From positions 323,219 through 387,218 of the forward strand of contig JAFDYT010000008.1 of the NCBI GenBank assembly GCA_018266055.1: a stretch of 64,000 nucleotides of DNA, read 5' to 3'. Origin of the DNA: Bacteroidota bacterium. Its GTDB lineage: Bacteria > Bacteroidota > Bacteroidia > Cytophagales > Cyclobacteriaceae. A program made the position numbers and the translations under genes. Each line of letters begins with the position of its first letter. Position 1 is the first letter of the stretch. A model generated the notes under the pieces. The model was not told the DNA's origin. It worked only from the letters and a program-made list of their open reading frames with translations, and did no database searches. Shown piece by piece: positions 25,786-34,926 of the stretch.

Positions 25786-26577
25786 ATGGTAAGCCTGAAC
25801 GAAAACCTCCGAACCTTGCGCAAGAAATTGCAATTGACTCAAGATGAGTTTGCTCAAAAGCTTGGCATCAAGCGCTCACTTATCGGCGCCTACGAAGAAG
25901 GCCGGGCTGAGCCACGCGCTGAACTCCTTCAAAGAATGGCGGCCCTGTTTGGCGTTACCATGGAGGCATTGATTGGCGCTGACTTGACGAAATCGGAACC
26001 TAAAATGCCCGCAAACTACAATCGAGGCAAAGAAGTACTCGTGGTCACCGTCGATAATCAACGCAAAGACAACATTGAGTTTGTACCGGTTAAGGCATCA
26101 GCCGGATATCTCAATGGCTTCGCCGATCCGGAGTATGTAAAAGAATTACCTCGCTTTCACCTGCCTGTGTTGAAACAAGGCACATACCGCGCCTTCGAAA
26201 TTAAAGGCGATTCCATGCTTCCACTTTTGCCAGGCTCCATCATTGTTGGCGAGTATGTCGAGAAGCTCAATGACATTAAAAGCGGAAAGACCTATGTGCT
26301 GGTGACTCAGCAAGACGGCGTGGTGTACAAACGTGTTTTTAACTATCTCGACGAAAACGGAAAATTGTTTTTGGTTTCCGACAACCGCCAGTATGCGCCT
26401 TATCAGGTTGATGGCGAGGACGTAGTGGAGGCGTGGTCAGCGAAAGCGTATATCAGCGTGCAGTTTCCCGATGCGGAGGTAAAACCTCAGGCTTCCGTGG
26501 ATCAATTGGCCAACGTTGTGCTCGATTTACAGAAGGAACTCATTCAATTAAAGTCCGATAAAAATTCAAAGAAATAA
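25786..26577 (+). CDS. XRE-HTH / S24 (LexA/CI-like) transcriptional repressor
   Basis: The 263-residue protein has an N-terminal XRE helix-turn-helix (about 6-62: LRTLRKKLQLTQDEFAQKLG), a linker, and a C-terminal S24 peptidase-like domain. The catalytic dyad is Ser143 (GDSMLP) and Lys182 (VVYKRV). An Ala106-Gly107 pair (KASAGYL) lies 36 residues before the Ser, as at the self-cleavage site of LexA and CI, so RecA-stimulated autocleavage is possible. A short coiled-coil end (LANVVLDLQKELIQLK) follows. It is co-directional with the small gene 4 bases upstream and the palindromes before it, suggesting autoregulation. No phage genes are near. Confidence 0.87.
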   Translation: MVSLNENLRTLRKKLQLTQDEFAQKLGIKRSLIGAYEEGRAEPRAELLQRMAALFGVTMEALIGADLTKSEPKMPANYNRGKEVLVVTVDNQRKDNIEFVPVKASAGYLNGFADPEYVKELPRFHLPVLKQGTYRAFEIKGDSMLPLLPGSIIVGEYVEKLNDIKSGKTYVLVTQQDGVVYKRVFNYLDENGKLFLVSDNRQYAPYQVDGEDVVEAWSAKAYISVQFPDAEVKPQASVDQLANVVLDLQKELIQLKSDKNSKK

Positions 26578-26675
26578 CTTAGCGGTTAGCCGATCCCAAT
26601 GCTCCTTCATCCTGCCTGATCACCGGGACGAATGGAGTAAGGGTGAGGTGACGCTGAATCTTAACCCCCGCCAAT

Positions 26676-27053
26676 ATGGAAAGTTTAGCTCCCAATATTT
26701 TTGTGAAAGACATGAAAGCAACACTTGCGTTTTATGAGCAACTAGGCTTTCAAAAAGTAATGTCAGTGCCTGAAACCGGTAATTTCGATTGGGTCATGAT
26801 GACCAATGGCGCGGTTACATTTATGTTTCAGACGTTCGGAAGCCTGGGCGCTGATCTCCCTGAAATCAGTCGCAACAGCGGAGGTTCCTTGCTTTTGTAT
26901 ATCAGGTTGAAAGGCATTCGTGCGTTCCATGAGAAAATTAAAAGTAAAGCAAAAGTGATCGCCGAACTGAACAAGACGTTTTACGGTGCTACTGAATTTT
27001 CCATCTTGGATAACAACGGCTACGTACTGACCTTTGCCGAAGACGAAGCTTGA
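26676..27053 (+). CDS. VOC-family (glyoxalase / bleomycin-resistance fold) protein
   Basis: The 125-residue protein has the two beta-alpha-beta-beta-beta halves of the VOC superfamily: SLAPNIFVKDMKATLAFYEQLGF at the N-terminus and GATEFSILDNNGYVLTFAED at the C-terminus with the usual metal-position Glu. The N-terminal metal His is not evident (Asn at that point), so it may not be a metal enzyme. Members range from glyoxalases to dioxygenases and antibiotic-binding proteins, and the substrate is unknown. It is convergent with menE, with one base between the stops. Confidence 0.82.
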   Translation: MESLAPNIFVKDMKATLAFYEQLGFQKVMSVPETGNFDWVMMTNGAVTFMFQTFGSLGADLPEISRNSGGSLLLYIRLKGIRAFHEKIKSKAKVIAELNKTFYGATEFSILDNNGYVLTFAEDEA

Positions 27054-27054
27054 G

Positions 27055-28116
27055 TCAGGCCATTGAAGCCACTCGATTGACTTTGCCGGTAGCCGTTTCT
27101 GTAAATTTGGGTACGAACCGAATTTCTCTTGGTATTTCAAATTTGGTGAGTTCTGCAGAGGCTTTGGAGAGTATGTTTTCCTGGATAGATTTTTCCAACT
27201 CTATTCCTTCTACAAACAAAGTTACCTGAGCGCCGAGTGATTTATGGGCAATCCCGGCTATAAAGAACCGACTGGAGATTTTGAGTTCCTGAAAGACTTT
27301 TTCAAGCGCGTTTTCAATCCTTTCGGGAATGACTTTAATTCCTCCGGTGTTGATTACGTTATCAATTCTTCCCAACCATCGGAATTGATTTGGCCCGAGG
27401 AACTCAATCAGATCGTTGGTGATGATTTCATCGCCAAGATAATCAGCATGGATACAAAGGCAACCTCGTTCATCTAGGCGTAAATGAATTGCGTCAAATG
27501 CTTGAAAGAAATCCGACGCGTTCATTCCATTCAATCGCTGCAGCGCGATATGCGAAATGGTTTCCGTCATTCCGTAAGTCGCGTAAAGTGCGCACGATGA
27601 GTTTTTTATTTTCTCTTTTAACGAATGTGAAACGGTGGCGCCGCCGATAATGCCGAAGGCTACAGCGTCGAGCAATTGTGGCGTTTCATTCAAAATCTTT
27701 TCTAACTGATAGGGGACTAGCGCTACGAAATCTATCGGCTGATTGTTGATCGACAAGAGAGGATTGCTGGAAGGCTCTGTGGCTACCATGTTCATCCCCG
27801 CAATCAGGCTTCGCACCAACATCATTTGCCCGGCGATATATTTTGTGTCGAGACAAACGAGCGACGTCATGTCAGCGTATAGATGCAAGGCACGTATGGT
27901 TTGGCGCGCACTCGCCTCCATCTGCTCGCGGCGGAGCATTATTTTTTTTGGTGTGCCTGTTGACCCAGAAGTCTGCAGTGGAAATTCCTGCTGGCCTGCT
28001 AGCCATGCCTGGCAAAATGCGACGGTTGTTTTTTCAAATTCAGTGAATGTTGAAATTTGTACAGCCGCTAGCTGCTCGACTGAGAACTTCTTTCCATTCA
28101 ATAAAAGCCACGACAT
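27055..28116 (-). CDS. menE: o-Succinylbenzoate-CoA ligase (acyl-adenylate enzyme, menaquinone pathway)
   Basis: Activates o-succinylbenzoate with ATP and CoA. The 353-residue protein is short for the ANL superfamily but usual for Bacteroidota MenE. It has the AMP-binding loop TSGSTGTPKKIML (about 49-61), the A5 motif YGMTETISHIAL, the GRIDNVINTGGIKV hinge block and a terminal ATGKVNR with the adenylation Lys. It is the last gene of the men operon, 2 bases after the PPC-domain gene. The operon context makes the assignment firm. Confidence 0.92.
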   Translation of the reverse strand: MSWLLLNGKKFSVEQLAAVQISTFTEFEKTTVAFCQAWLAGQQEFPLQTSGSTGTPKKIMLRREQMEASARQTIRALHLYADMTSLVCLDTKYIAGQMMLVRSLIAGMNMVATEPSSNPLLSINNQPIDFVALVPYQLEKILNETPQLLDAVAFGIIGGATVSHSLKEKIKNSSCALYATYGMTETISHIALQRLNGMNASDFFQAFDAIHLRLDERGCLCIHADYLGDEIITNDLIEFLGPNQFRWLGRIDNVINTGGIKVIPERIENALEKVFQELKISSRFFIAGIAHKSLGAQVTLFVEGIELEKSIQENILSKASAELTKFEIPREIRFVPKFTETATGKVNRVASMA

Positions 28117-28118
28117 GA

Positions 28119-28541
28119 TTAGACTGGCTTAGGTTTTATTGCCAATTCCTGAAAGCCATACGTGTCGTCAGTTTCTCTAGCAAAATGTAACTCGGTAAGT
28201 TCAGCGACTACGATTTCGGCCGTGGTGTAAATGAAATTTTCGTCAAGCAAATGCCCGCCTATTGTATCACCTTTTTCATCCGCCAGCGAAATGTGAAAGT
28301 GACCGGCGCCATCAGAGAATGTCCCGGTAAGGGATACAATTTCGAAGCGGCCTTTTTTATAATCTCCTTTATTTTGGTTGGCGAATCGTAAATGAAACTG
28401 CTCAAGACTTCCCACGCAGGTAACAACACACCCTGCCTTGATCTGATTTTCTTTTGCGAAATCAAGGATCGATTTTTTTAAATCTGCTTTTGGCGACAGC
28501 CGAAATGCAAAGAACTTGCCCGGAGAGGAGTAGCTTTTCAT
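28119..28541 (-). CDS. PPC-domain (DUF296) protein inside the men operon
   Basis: The 140-residue protein is almost wholly a PPC domain: RLSPKADLKKSILDFAKENQIKAG, CVVTCVGSLEQFHLRFAN, LTGTFSDGAGHFHISLADEKGDTIGGHL. The GHFHISLAD...GGHL histidines form a metal site in solved prokaryotic members. In plants the domain is fused to AT-hooks; in bacteria its role is unknown. It lies 15 bases after menB and 2 bases before menE, so it is transcribed with menaquinone genes, suggesting a link to that pathway or only a ride-along. No catalytic claim is made. Confidence 0.85.
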   Translation of the reverse strand: MKSYSSPGKFFAFRLSPKADLKKSILDFAKENQIKAGCVVTCVGSLEQFHLRFANQNKGDYKKGRFEIVSLTGTFSDGAGHFHISLADEKGDTIGGHLLDENFIYTTAEIVVAELTELHFARETDDTYGFQELAIKPKPV

Positions 28542-28556
28542 CTCAGCAGTATTTGA

Positions 28557-29381
28557 TTATGGAAACTTAGGGAATTTCGAAAAATCAGGTTCACGTTTTT
28601 CAAGGAATGCGTTCTTTCCTTCCTTGGCTTCTTCGCTCAGATAATAAAGTAAAGTCGCATTGCCCGCAAGCTCCTGAATTCCAGTCTGACCGTCGAGTTC
28701 TGCATTGAACGAACTTTTCAACATACGAATTGCCAGCGGGCTTTTCTTTAAGATTTTGTTAGCCCAGGCGACATAGGTTTCCTCGAGCTGATCAAGCGGC
28801 ACCACTTTGTTGACAAGTCCCATGGCAAGGGCTTCCTGTGCATCGTATTGATCGCAGAGATACCAGATTTCGCGGGCTTTCTTTTGTCCTACAATTCGTG
28901 CAAGGTAAGAGGCTCCGAATCCGCCGTCAAAGCTGCCGACAATCGGTCCGGTCTGTCCGAAGCGCGCGTTTTCAGCGGCGATAGTTAAGTCGCAAACCAC
29001 GTGCAGCACGTGGCCACCACCGATCGCCCATCCTGCCACCGCGGCAATCACTGGCTTGGAGATGGACCGTATTAACTTTTGAAGATCAAGAACGTTCAGG
29101 CGCGGCACCGAATCTGTGCCGATATAACCGCCATGCCCTCGCACGCTCTGGTCACCGCCACTGCAAAAGGCTTTGCCTCCTTCGCCGGTAAGGATGATTA
29201 CGCCGACTTCCGGATCTTCGCGGCAAATGGTCATGGCGTCGATCATTTCATTCACCGTAAGAGGCGTGAAAGCATTGTGCACGCGCGGCCGGTTGATGCT
29301 GATGCGGGCAATGCCGTTGTATTTTTGAAATAAAATTTCCTGGTATTGCGTGACGTGTTTCCAATCGTATTTAAGCTCCAT
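28557..29381 (-). CDS. menB: 1,4-Dihydroxy-2-naphthoyl-CoA synthase
   Basis: Ring closure of o-succinylbenzoyl-CoA to DHNA-CoA. The start is the ATG at 29381 ([10 protein letters not shown]), overlapping the menD end by 11 bases; an in-frame start at 29474 lies deep in menD and is rejected. The 274-residue crotonase-fold protein has the oxyanion-hole block [10 protein letters not shown] and [20 protein letters not shown], then [16 protein letters not shown] with the MenB-specific Asp, and the C-terminal [13 protein letters not shown]. All are diagnostic of MenB rather than general enoyl-CoA hydratases. Confidence 0.95.
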   Translation of the reverse strand: MELKYDWKHVTQYQEILFQKYNGIARISINRPRVHNAFTPLTVNEMIDAMTICREDPEVGVIILTGEGGKAFCSGGDQSVRGHGGYIGTDSVPRLNVLDLQKLIRSISKPVIAAVAGWAIGGGHVLHVVCDLTIAAENARFGQTGPIVGSFDGGFGASYLARIVGQKKAREIWYLCDQYDAQEALAMGLVNKVVPLDQLEETYVAWANKILKKSPLAIRMLKSSFNAELDGQTGIQELAGNATLLYYLSEEAKEGKNAFLEKREPDFSKFPKFP

Positions 29382-31098
29382 ATCCTGATTTGATTTGTTG
29401 TTTAAAAAATTCAAATGCTCTTTTGTTTTCGTCCTGGCTGCTTTCGAGTTCCAGTATTTTTGTTTTGCCGTCAAAGATCAAAAAGTCTTTGATAGCATTT
29501 TTTACTTTTTTTATGGAATCGACGTGCGTATAATCAAATCCAAATTCCGAGGCGAGATGTCGCGCCGAAAGGATTTGTTTCGTGACGAAGAATTCTTCCT
29601 TTTCAGGCGTGTTGCCCGGCCCGTCGATGATGTTAAAGATTATACCGCCGTGGTTGTTAAGTACCAGCACATGCAGGTTGGGCAGCGGGTAGTTGTGCCA
29701 GAATGCGTTGCGATCGTAAAAGAAAGCGATATCGCCGGTGATCAGAAAGTTGGGCACCTCATTGCACAGGCTGTGACCTACTGCCGTGCTCGTACATCCG
29801 TCGATGCCGCTTGTGCCGCGGTTGGAGTACACGTGAATTCCTTTCTTGCCGGCTTCAAGACCAATGAAATTTGCATAGCGCACTGACATGCTGTTGGCCA
29901 GGTGCAAGTTGCAACGAGGCGGAAGTTGTGAAATGAATTCCTTTAGAAAAGGAAGCTCAGCGTAGGAAGGTTCACCAAAGTAGTCCGCCATCGAGCGAAT
30001 AGTGCGATGCTCTTCGGCTTGCCAAAGGCGAAGGTAGTTTTCCTTTTTCTGTGTTTCAAAACCTTGACCGCTTATTGGTTCGCTAAGCGCTTTGAAAAAA
30101 AGTTTTGGCTCCGAGTGAATCAAACGTGTGAGCGATTGAAAAGTATCGGCGGCTTCACCCGCAGGCTGAATATGCCAATGTTCGGTGGATTTGTGCTTGC
30201 GAAGAAGCAGCTTTACGTTTTTTGAAATGATTGATTTGCCTGTCGTGATCAATAACTCAGGCTTGAGCGATTGCTGCACATCGGCGCCGCACGCAGAGAG
30301 AAAAGTATCGGCGTAGCGTACTACATTTTTGTTGGCGTGCAGATTGGAAAGAATATCGCCGACAATGGGTGCGAAATTAGCTTCCGAAAATTTTTCTATC
30401 GCTTTACTGAGCTCGTCGTCAAAATCGTTCTGGCCCGCCACGAGCAGCACTTTTGAAAATCCGGCAAGCTCTTTTCGTAACGATTCGATTTGCTGGTTGG
30501 ATAAAGATGCTGTTGACTTCGGAACCTCGATGAAGTTAACCTTTTTACTGAATCCAATTTTCTCTTGAGCGCCAGGATAAAGCGGCTCCCGAAAGGGCGC
30601 GTTAATATGCACCGGACCTTTCGGAAATTCTTGCGAAAGATTAATGGCCTCATTCACCACGCGATGGATGTACCACACAGCATCGGGATGATCATAATCT
30701 TCCGGAAGAGTGAATGATTTTTTTACATGCGCACCGAAAATGTTGTTTTGTCGGATGGTTTGTCCGTCGTACTGGTCGATCCACTCTTTGGGGCGATCGG
30801 CCGTGAAGATGACCAGCGGAATTTGCTGAAAGAATGCTTCGGCTACTGCCGGTGCGAAGTTGTATGCAGCCGATCCTGATGTGCACACCATCGAAACCGG
30901 CGTTTGAGATTGTTGGGCAATGCCGCAAGCAATGAAGGCGGCGCTGCGCTCGTCGCTGATGATGCGCGTGGTGATGTCGTCATGGCGTGCAAAGGCCAGC
31001 GTGAGTGGTGCGCTGCGGCTGCCCGGACAAAGGATCGCTTGTGTTACGCCTTTTTGGGCACACAACTCGGCGATGTCATAAATGGGTTGGTAGCGCAA
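29371..31098 (-). CDS. menD: SEPHCHC synthase (2-succinyl-5-enolpyruvyl-6-hydroxy-3-cyclohexene-1-carboxylate synthase)
   Basis: A thiamine-diphosphate enzyme joining isochorismate and 2-oxoglutarate. The 575-residue protein has the N-terminal [10 protein letters not shown] block, the ThDP-activating Glu50 ([10 protein letters not shown]), and the C-terminal cofactor block [14 protein letters not shown] with [14 protein letters not shown]. The start codon is TTG at 31098, 2 bases after the menF stop; no nearby ATG fits. It overlaps menB by 11 bases, so menF-menD-menB are closely coupled. Confidence 0.95.
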   Translation of the reverse strand: MRYQPIYDIAELCAQKGVTQAILCPGSRSAPLTLAFARHDDITTRIISDERSAAFIACGIAQQSQTPVSMVCTSGSAAYNFAPAVAEAFFQQIPLVIFTADRPKEWIDQYDGQTIRQNNIFGAHVKKSFTLPEDYDHPDAVWYIHRVVNEAINLSQEFPKGPVHINAPFREPLYPGAQEKIGFSKKVNFIEVPKSTASLSNQQIESLRKELAGFSKVLLVAGQNDFDDELSKAIEKFSEANFAPIVGDILSNLHANKNVVRYADTFLSACGADVQQSLKPELLITTGKSIISKNVKLLLRKHKSTEHWHIQPAGEAADTFQSLTRLIHSEPKLFFKALSEPISGQGFETQKKENYLRLWQAEEHRTIRSMADYFGEPSYAELPFLKEFISQLPPRCNLHLANSMSVRYANFIGLEAGKKGIHVYSNRGTSGIDGCTSTAVGHSLCNEVPNFLITGDIAFFYDRNAFWHNYPLPNLHVLVLNNHGGIIFNIIDGPGNTPEKEEFFVTKQILSARHLASEFGFDYTHVDSIKKVKNAIKDFLIFDGKTKILELESSQDENKRAFEFFKQQIKSGYGA

Positions 31099-31100
31099 GG

Positions 31101-32276
31101 TTACGGATTGATCAGTTGACTTAACGTTTGGATTTTCATATCCACTTCCTCGTTTTCTTTTTCAGGATCAGAATCGGCGGTGACACCGGCTCCGGCATAA
31201 ATTCGTGCTGAGTCTTCGAACAATTGCATGCAGCGGAGGTTCACGAAAATGGAGCTTGCTCCATCAAAATTCACCGGACCAATAAATCCACTGTAGAATT
31301 CCCGGTCGTAGCCTTCATGGTGTTGCAAAAAATCCAACGCGGGTTCCAGTGGCATGCCGCACACCGCCGACGTAGGGTGGAGGAGCTTGAGCATGACAGA
31401 ACCTAACTGCGGGAAGTTCACTTCCTTCATGTCGATTTCATAATCGGTACGCAAGTGCAAAAGGCTTCCTGCTGCCACTGTGCGCGGCCCTTGCTCAATA
31501 TATTCACGAACTCTGATCTTTTTAAAACAGTTGATGATGTAGCGACTCACCAGCGCTTGTTCTTCAATTTCTTTGGTCGTCCAGGCTACCGACTTCAGGT
31601 TCATGCCTGGCGTGTTTCTGAGAGTTCCCGCAAGGGCAATGGTTCTGAACTTACTTTCAGCATCTACGCTCACCAGCAATTCGGGCGAGGCGCCAAGCCA
31701 TGTGCCGGTCTCCGGCGACGACACAAACGATACGAATGCATTGGGGTGCTTTTCGCACAGACGATAAAATGTTTTTAAAGGATCGAAGTCTTCAGGAAGT
31801 GCGACGTCTTTGTATTTTGAAGGAACAATTTTTTCAAACGCACCACTTTCAATTCGTTCAATCCCTGCTTTGACTACCGAAGGATATTCGTGGTGAGAAA
31901 AACTATTTTTCTCTTTCGGGTAATACGATTTTTTGTTTTCAGCCTGCGACGCCGAGGGTTCAGTAATGTATCGGGTATTGCTCAAGTCCGGTCCTTCTGT
32001 AATTTCTTCTCCTTTAAATCTGAAGACCAGATCAGCGGAAAAGTAAAACTTCTTTTGAGTTGGGTTAAACGGCGCAAAGGCAAAGCCTGGTTTTGAATCC
32101 TCGAGAGAAAGTTCATCTACTACTGAAGCACCGGAGTTGCAAACAATCAGGTTTTTCTGATCGCTTCCCGGCATTCGCCAAAACATAAACGCTCCGCCAT
32201 GTCCGATTACCTGCGGAATCAGGTTCTTCACAAACACCCGTTCACCTACTTCTTTGTAATTCTGAATAGCTTTCAT
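31101..32276 (-). CDS. menF: Isochorismate synthase
   Basis: Converts chorismate to isochorismate, the entry step to menaquinone. The 391-residue protein has a weak N-terminal half and the chorismate-binding domain: FEKIVPSKYKDVAL (general-base Lys), WLGASPELLVS, IALAGTLRN, HPTSAVCGMPLEPALDFLQHHEGYDREFYSGFIGPV. It overlaps the upstream thioesterase gene by 4 bases (ATGA). An EntC/DhbC siderophore role is possible by sequence, but the men neighbours decide for MenF. Confidence 0.94.
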   Translation of the reverse strand: MKAIQNYKEVGERVFVKNLIPQVIGHGGAFMFWRMPGSDQKNLIVCNSGASVVDELSLEDSKPGFAFAPFNPTQKKFYFSADLVFRFKGEEITEGPDLSNTRYITEPSASQAENKKSYYPKEKNSFSHHEYPSVVKAGIERIESGAFEKIVPSKYKDVALPEDFDPLKTFYRLCEKHPNAFVSFVSSPETGTWLGASPELLVSVDAESKFRTIALAGTLRNTPGMNLKSVAWTTKEIEEQALVSRYIINCFKKIRVREYIEQGPRTVAAGSLLHLRTDYEIDMKEVNFPQLGSVMLKLLHPTSAVCGMPLEPALDFLQHHEGYDREFYSGFIGPVNFDGASSIFVNLRCMQLFEDSARIYAGAGVTADSDPEKENEEVDMKIQTLSQLINP

Positions 32277-32698
32277 TTTCGATCTAGAATCGCGATGGTT
32301 ATTCGGCTAATGCACACAAGTTCCTTCTTCTCATTTACAATTCGTATTTCCCATACATGCGTTTTCTTTCCCACATGTATCGGCGTCACCTTTCCGGTCA
32401 CAAACCCTTCTTTCACGCTTTTAATGTGATTGGCGTTAATTTCCACGCCTACACAATACTGCAAAGTGGTGTCGAGACAACACATCGCGGCCACGCTACC
32501 CAGCGTTTCCGCAAGGGCTACTGACGCTCCTCCATGTAACAAACCAAGTGGCTGATGGGTTCTGTGATCTACCGGCATAGTGGCTTCAATGAAATCGTCA
32601 CCCAAGGCGGTGTAGCGGATGCCCAGGTGTTCCACTAAAGTATTGGCCGACAATTTGTTTAATGTTTCAAGGGTAATGCCGGACTTAAAAATTGACAT
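32273..32698 (-). CDS. menI: Hotdog-fold thioesterase, probable DHNA-CoA hydrolase
   Basis: The 141-residue PaaI/YdiI-type thioesterase has the family core LLHGGASVALAETLGSVAA with the catalytic Glu64 (Glu63 in E. coli MenI). It would release DHNA from DHNA-CoA, the step between MenB and MenA. It is the first gene of the operon and overlaps menF by an ATGA, which makes this role much more likely than general acyl-CoA thioesterase. The name is assigned on context. Confidence 0.85.
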   Translation of the reverse strand: MSIFKSGITLETLNKLSANTLVEHLGIRYTALGDDFIEATMPVDHRTHQPLGLLHGGASVALAETLGSVAAMCCLDTTLQYCVGVEINANHIKSVKEGFVTGKVTPIHVGKKTHVWEIRIVNEKKELVCISRITIAILDRK

Positions 32699-32742
32699 GG
32701 CGCGGGGTTGGTAATTTCTCTCGGTAGATTAAACTATTTCCC

Positions 32743-32750
32743 TATTTTTG
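32743..32750 (+). promoter_or_regulatory. Candidate -7 element that fixes the start of the phosphatase gene
   Basis: TATTTTTG matches TAnnTTTG. A transcript would begin near 32757, downstream of the first TTG (32748), so translation should start at the TTG at 32769. No clear TTTG is seen 18-20 bases upstream. Confidence 0.4.
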
Positions 32751-32768
32751 CGGCCAAATTTAAGGAAA

Positions 32769-33428
32769 TTGTCGGTCAAAAAAATCTACATCATTCGTCA
32801 CGGTCAAACTGACTTTAACCTTAAGGGGATCGTTCAGGGTAGCGGTGTGAATTCGTCGCTTAATGCCACCGGTAAGGCCCAGGCGCAGGCTTTCTTTGAA
32901 AAATACAAAGACATCCCGTTTGATAAAGTGTACACCTCAGTATTGAAAAGAACCCACGAAACGGTGGACGGTTTTCTCCGAATGGGAATTGCGCACGAAG
33001 CGCACCCTGGGTTGAATGAAATCAGCTGGGGATCGAACGAAGGGCAGAAGATCACGCCCGATGAGGATGCGTATTATCATTGGATGCTCAAGCAGTGGCA
33101 GGAGGGGAATACATCGCTGCGCATTGAAGGCGGCGAAAGCCCGGATGAAGTAGCTGAACGTCAGCAGCCTGTTATTCAGAAACTTTTGAAGAACACCGCC
33201 GAGCAAAATGTGCTGGTGTGCATGCACGGTCGCGCCATGCGAATATTGATTTGCCAGCTCCTTCAATACCCGCTAAAGAGCATGGACATGTTTGAGCATG
33301 CCAACCTTTGCTTGTACCAACTTGATTTTACCGGAAGTTTGTTCAGCATTGCGAAATACAACGACACCTCGCATCTCAAAAATCTGGTAGTTCCTAAAGA
33401 GGAAGTGAAAGAAACGGCTAAACCTTAA
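32769..33428 (+). CDS. Histidine phosphatase (phosphoglycerate-mutase-like) family protein
   Basis: The protein of 219 residues has the catalytic IIRHGQTDFN motif at the N-terminus (phospho-His in RHG), ELNEISWGSNEG-like core with acid residue, and VCMHGRAMRILICQLL with the second His. Substrates in this family include phosphoglycerate, alpha-ribazole phosphate and sugar phosphates; none can be chosen. I place the start at the TTG at 32769 because there is no ATG and the -7 element at 32743 lies over the earlier TTG. It is convergent with the TPR gene, overlapping by 11 bases. Confidence 0.85.
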   Translation: MSVKKIYIIRHGQTDFNLKGIVQGSGVNSSLNATGKAQAQAFFEKYKDIPFDKVYTSVLKRTHETVDGFLRMGIAHEAHPGLNEISWGSNEGQKITPDEDAYYHWMLKQWQEGNTSLRIEGGESPDEVAERQQPVIQKLLKNTAEQNVLVCMHGRAMRILICQLLQYPLKSMDMFEHANLCLYQLDFTGSLFSIAKYNDTSHLKNLVVPKEEVKETAKP

Positions 33429-34926
33429 CGCCTTTAAGTTGTTCAAGAGCAGAGCGCGATTTGCTATCAATCGAGCTTTTGTATTCGTGCTTCTTGTACG
33501 TCAGGGCACGCTCAAAATATTTCTTAGCCAGCAATAAATTCTTTTGATCGCGGTAGATGTAGCCCAATTGTAGTGATGCATTGGCCGCATAATACCAGGG
33601 GTTTTCCTTGGCCAGGTGAATGGTCTCCTCGTAATAGATTTTGGCAACTTCCACCTCTTCAGTCTTGTGAGCCAGACGAGCCTTGCGGTAAAAATACTCG
33701 GTCTGCTCTTTCAGATTTTTTAGTTCGGTAAACTGAATCGACTGCACTGCGGCCTGGGCTTCTTTGTAATACCCACCGTCGGTGGCGAAGCGAACCTTCA
33801 ATAGTTTCTTGTTAGGAAACTCGTTCTGCTCCAATTGAGCGGCAGCGTATTTGTCAGGATCAGACTGCTCACGCCCGGTTGTTTTTGCCTTTTCAAAGAA
33901 TGCCTTTGCCTGTGCGTCTTCGTTGAGTAACCAATAGCACAAGGCAATTTTATAATGCGAGTCTTTTTTGAAGCTTTGACTTTTGTATCCTTTGATAAAC
34001 TTCTGATAATAACCTATCGCTTTCGAGTATTCTCCTTTATTGAGCAGGGCTTCCGCTCTCAGGTATTCAACGTAATGCAATTGTAAACCCTGACTGTGTT
34101 CATCAAGCCGTGAAATAAGCTCAAGTGTTTTTTCGCTTTGCGAATCTTTAGACACCATGTTTACCGCCAGAAAAAGCAGAAGCCGGTTGTCGGGTTCATC
34201 TTTCAGATAATCAGTAAGGCCTTTGGCTGCCTCCGAAAATTGTTGGTTGATAAACCCTTTGATGGTGAAAAAGAGAATTGTAGCCTCGAGGTTGAGCGAA
34301 GATTTTGAATTGCGAAGATCCTGGAGTTGCTTTTGCCCCAGCACCACCGACCCTCGCATACCTAGCAAACTCATGAACCAGTGATACTTATCCGGAACGG
34401 AGCCAATCATCACCTGAATTACGCCGCTGGTTTTTTTGATGGGAATGAAGTTCGGGTATTTTTTCAGGCACTCCTGTGTAGAATTGTAGGCTCGCCGGAT
34501 CGCAAAGACGGCATTGATACTTTGATCAAGGTTGAGCAGGTTGAATCCCCGCTGCAAGTTCAATTCAGCTTCCAGGAAAAGTTTCTCAGGTCCGTCAGGC
34601 AACTTTTCAACAATCTGTAACCGCTTTTTGAAATTGTTCTCCAGCTGATCAAATTTCTTTTGATCTTCAGTAATAAGTACATCTACCGTTTCGCAGAGAC
34701 TTAACACATAAATTCGGTAAAGCTCTTCTTTTGAATCCGTTTGTTTGTTCAGTAATTCAAGCGCTTTGTCGGGCTGAAGATTTAACACCAATTGATAGGC
34801 CTTATAGAGTTCTTCGCTGAATTGCCACGACGAGTCATTGGCCAAGGCCGAAAATAAAGGCAATAAAAAAAAACAGGCTGTAATGCCTGCTTTTTTTATG
34901 GCTTGTATTGAAAGAAGATTAGGCAA
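33418..34926 (-). CDS. Exported tetratricopeptide-repeat protein
   Basis: The 502-residue protein has a signal-like N-terminus (GITACFFLLPLFSALA, ending about residue 29) and helical repeats throughout, with recognisable TPRs such as YLRAEALLNKGEYSKAIGYYQKFIKGY, SHYKIALCYWLLNEDAQAKAFFEKA and the C-terminal ASLQLGYIYRDQKNLLLAKKYFERAL. A periplasmic scaffold role is likely. The start is TTG at 34926, overlapping the coiled-coil gene by 8 bases; no better codon is near. It is the third gene of the nif3 operon. Confidence 0.75.
   Translation of the reverse strand: MPNLLSIQAIKKAGITACFFLLPLFSALANDSSWQFSEELYKAYQLVLNLQPDKALELLNKQTDSKEELYRIYVLSLCETVDVLITEDQKKFDQLENNFKKRLQIVEKLPDGPEKLFLEAELNLQRGFNLLNLDQSINAVFAIRRAYNSTQECLKKYPNFIPIKKTSGVIQVMIGSVPDKYHWFMSLLGMRGSVVLGQKQLQDLRNSKSSLNLEATILFFTIKGFINQQFSEAAKGLTDYLKDEPDNRLLLFLAVNMVSKDSQSEKTLELISRLDEHSQGLQLHYVEYLRAEALLNKGEYSKAIGYYQKFIKGYKSQSFKKDSHYKIALCYWLLNEDAQAKAFFEKAKTTGREQSDPDKYAAAQLEQNEFPNKKLLKVRFATDGGYYKEAQAAVQSIQFTELKNLKEQTEYFYRKARLAHKTEEVEVAKIYYEETIHLAKENPWYYAANASLQLGYIYRDQKNLLLAKKYFERALTYKKHEYKSSIDSKSRSALEQLKGVKV

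Noticed and set aside
25786-26577. Repressor as sign of a prophage
   Set aside because: No integrase, structural, lysis or att-like sequence is near, and neighbours are housekeeping genes; an S24-type repressor alone is not a prophage.
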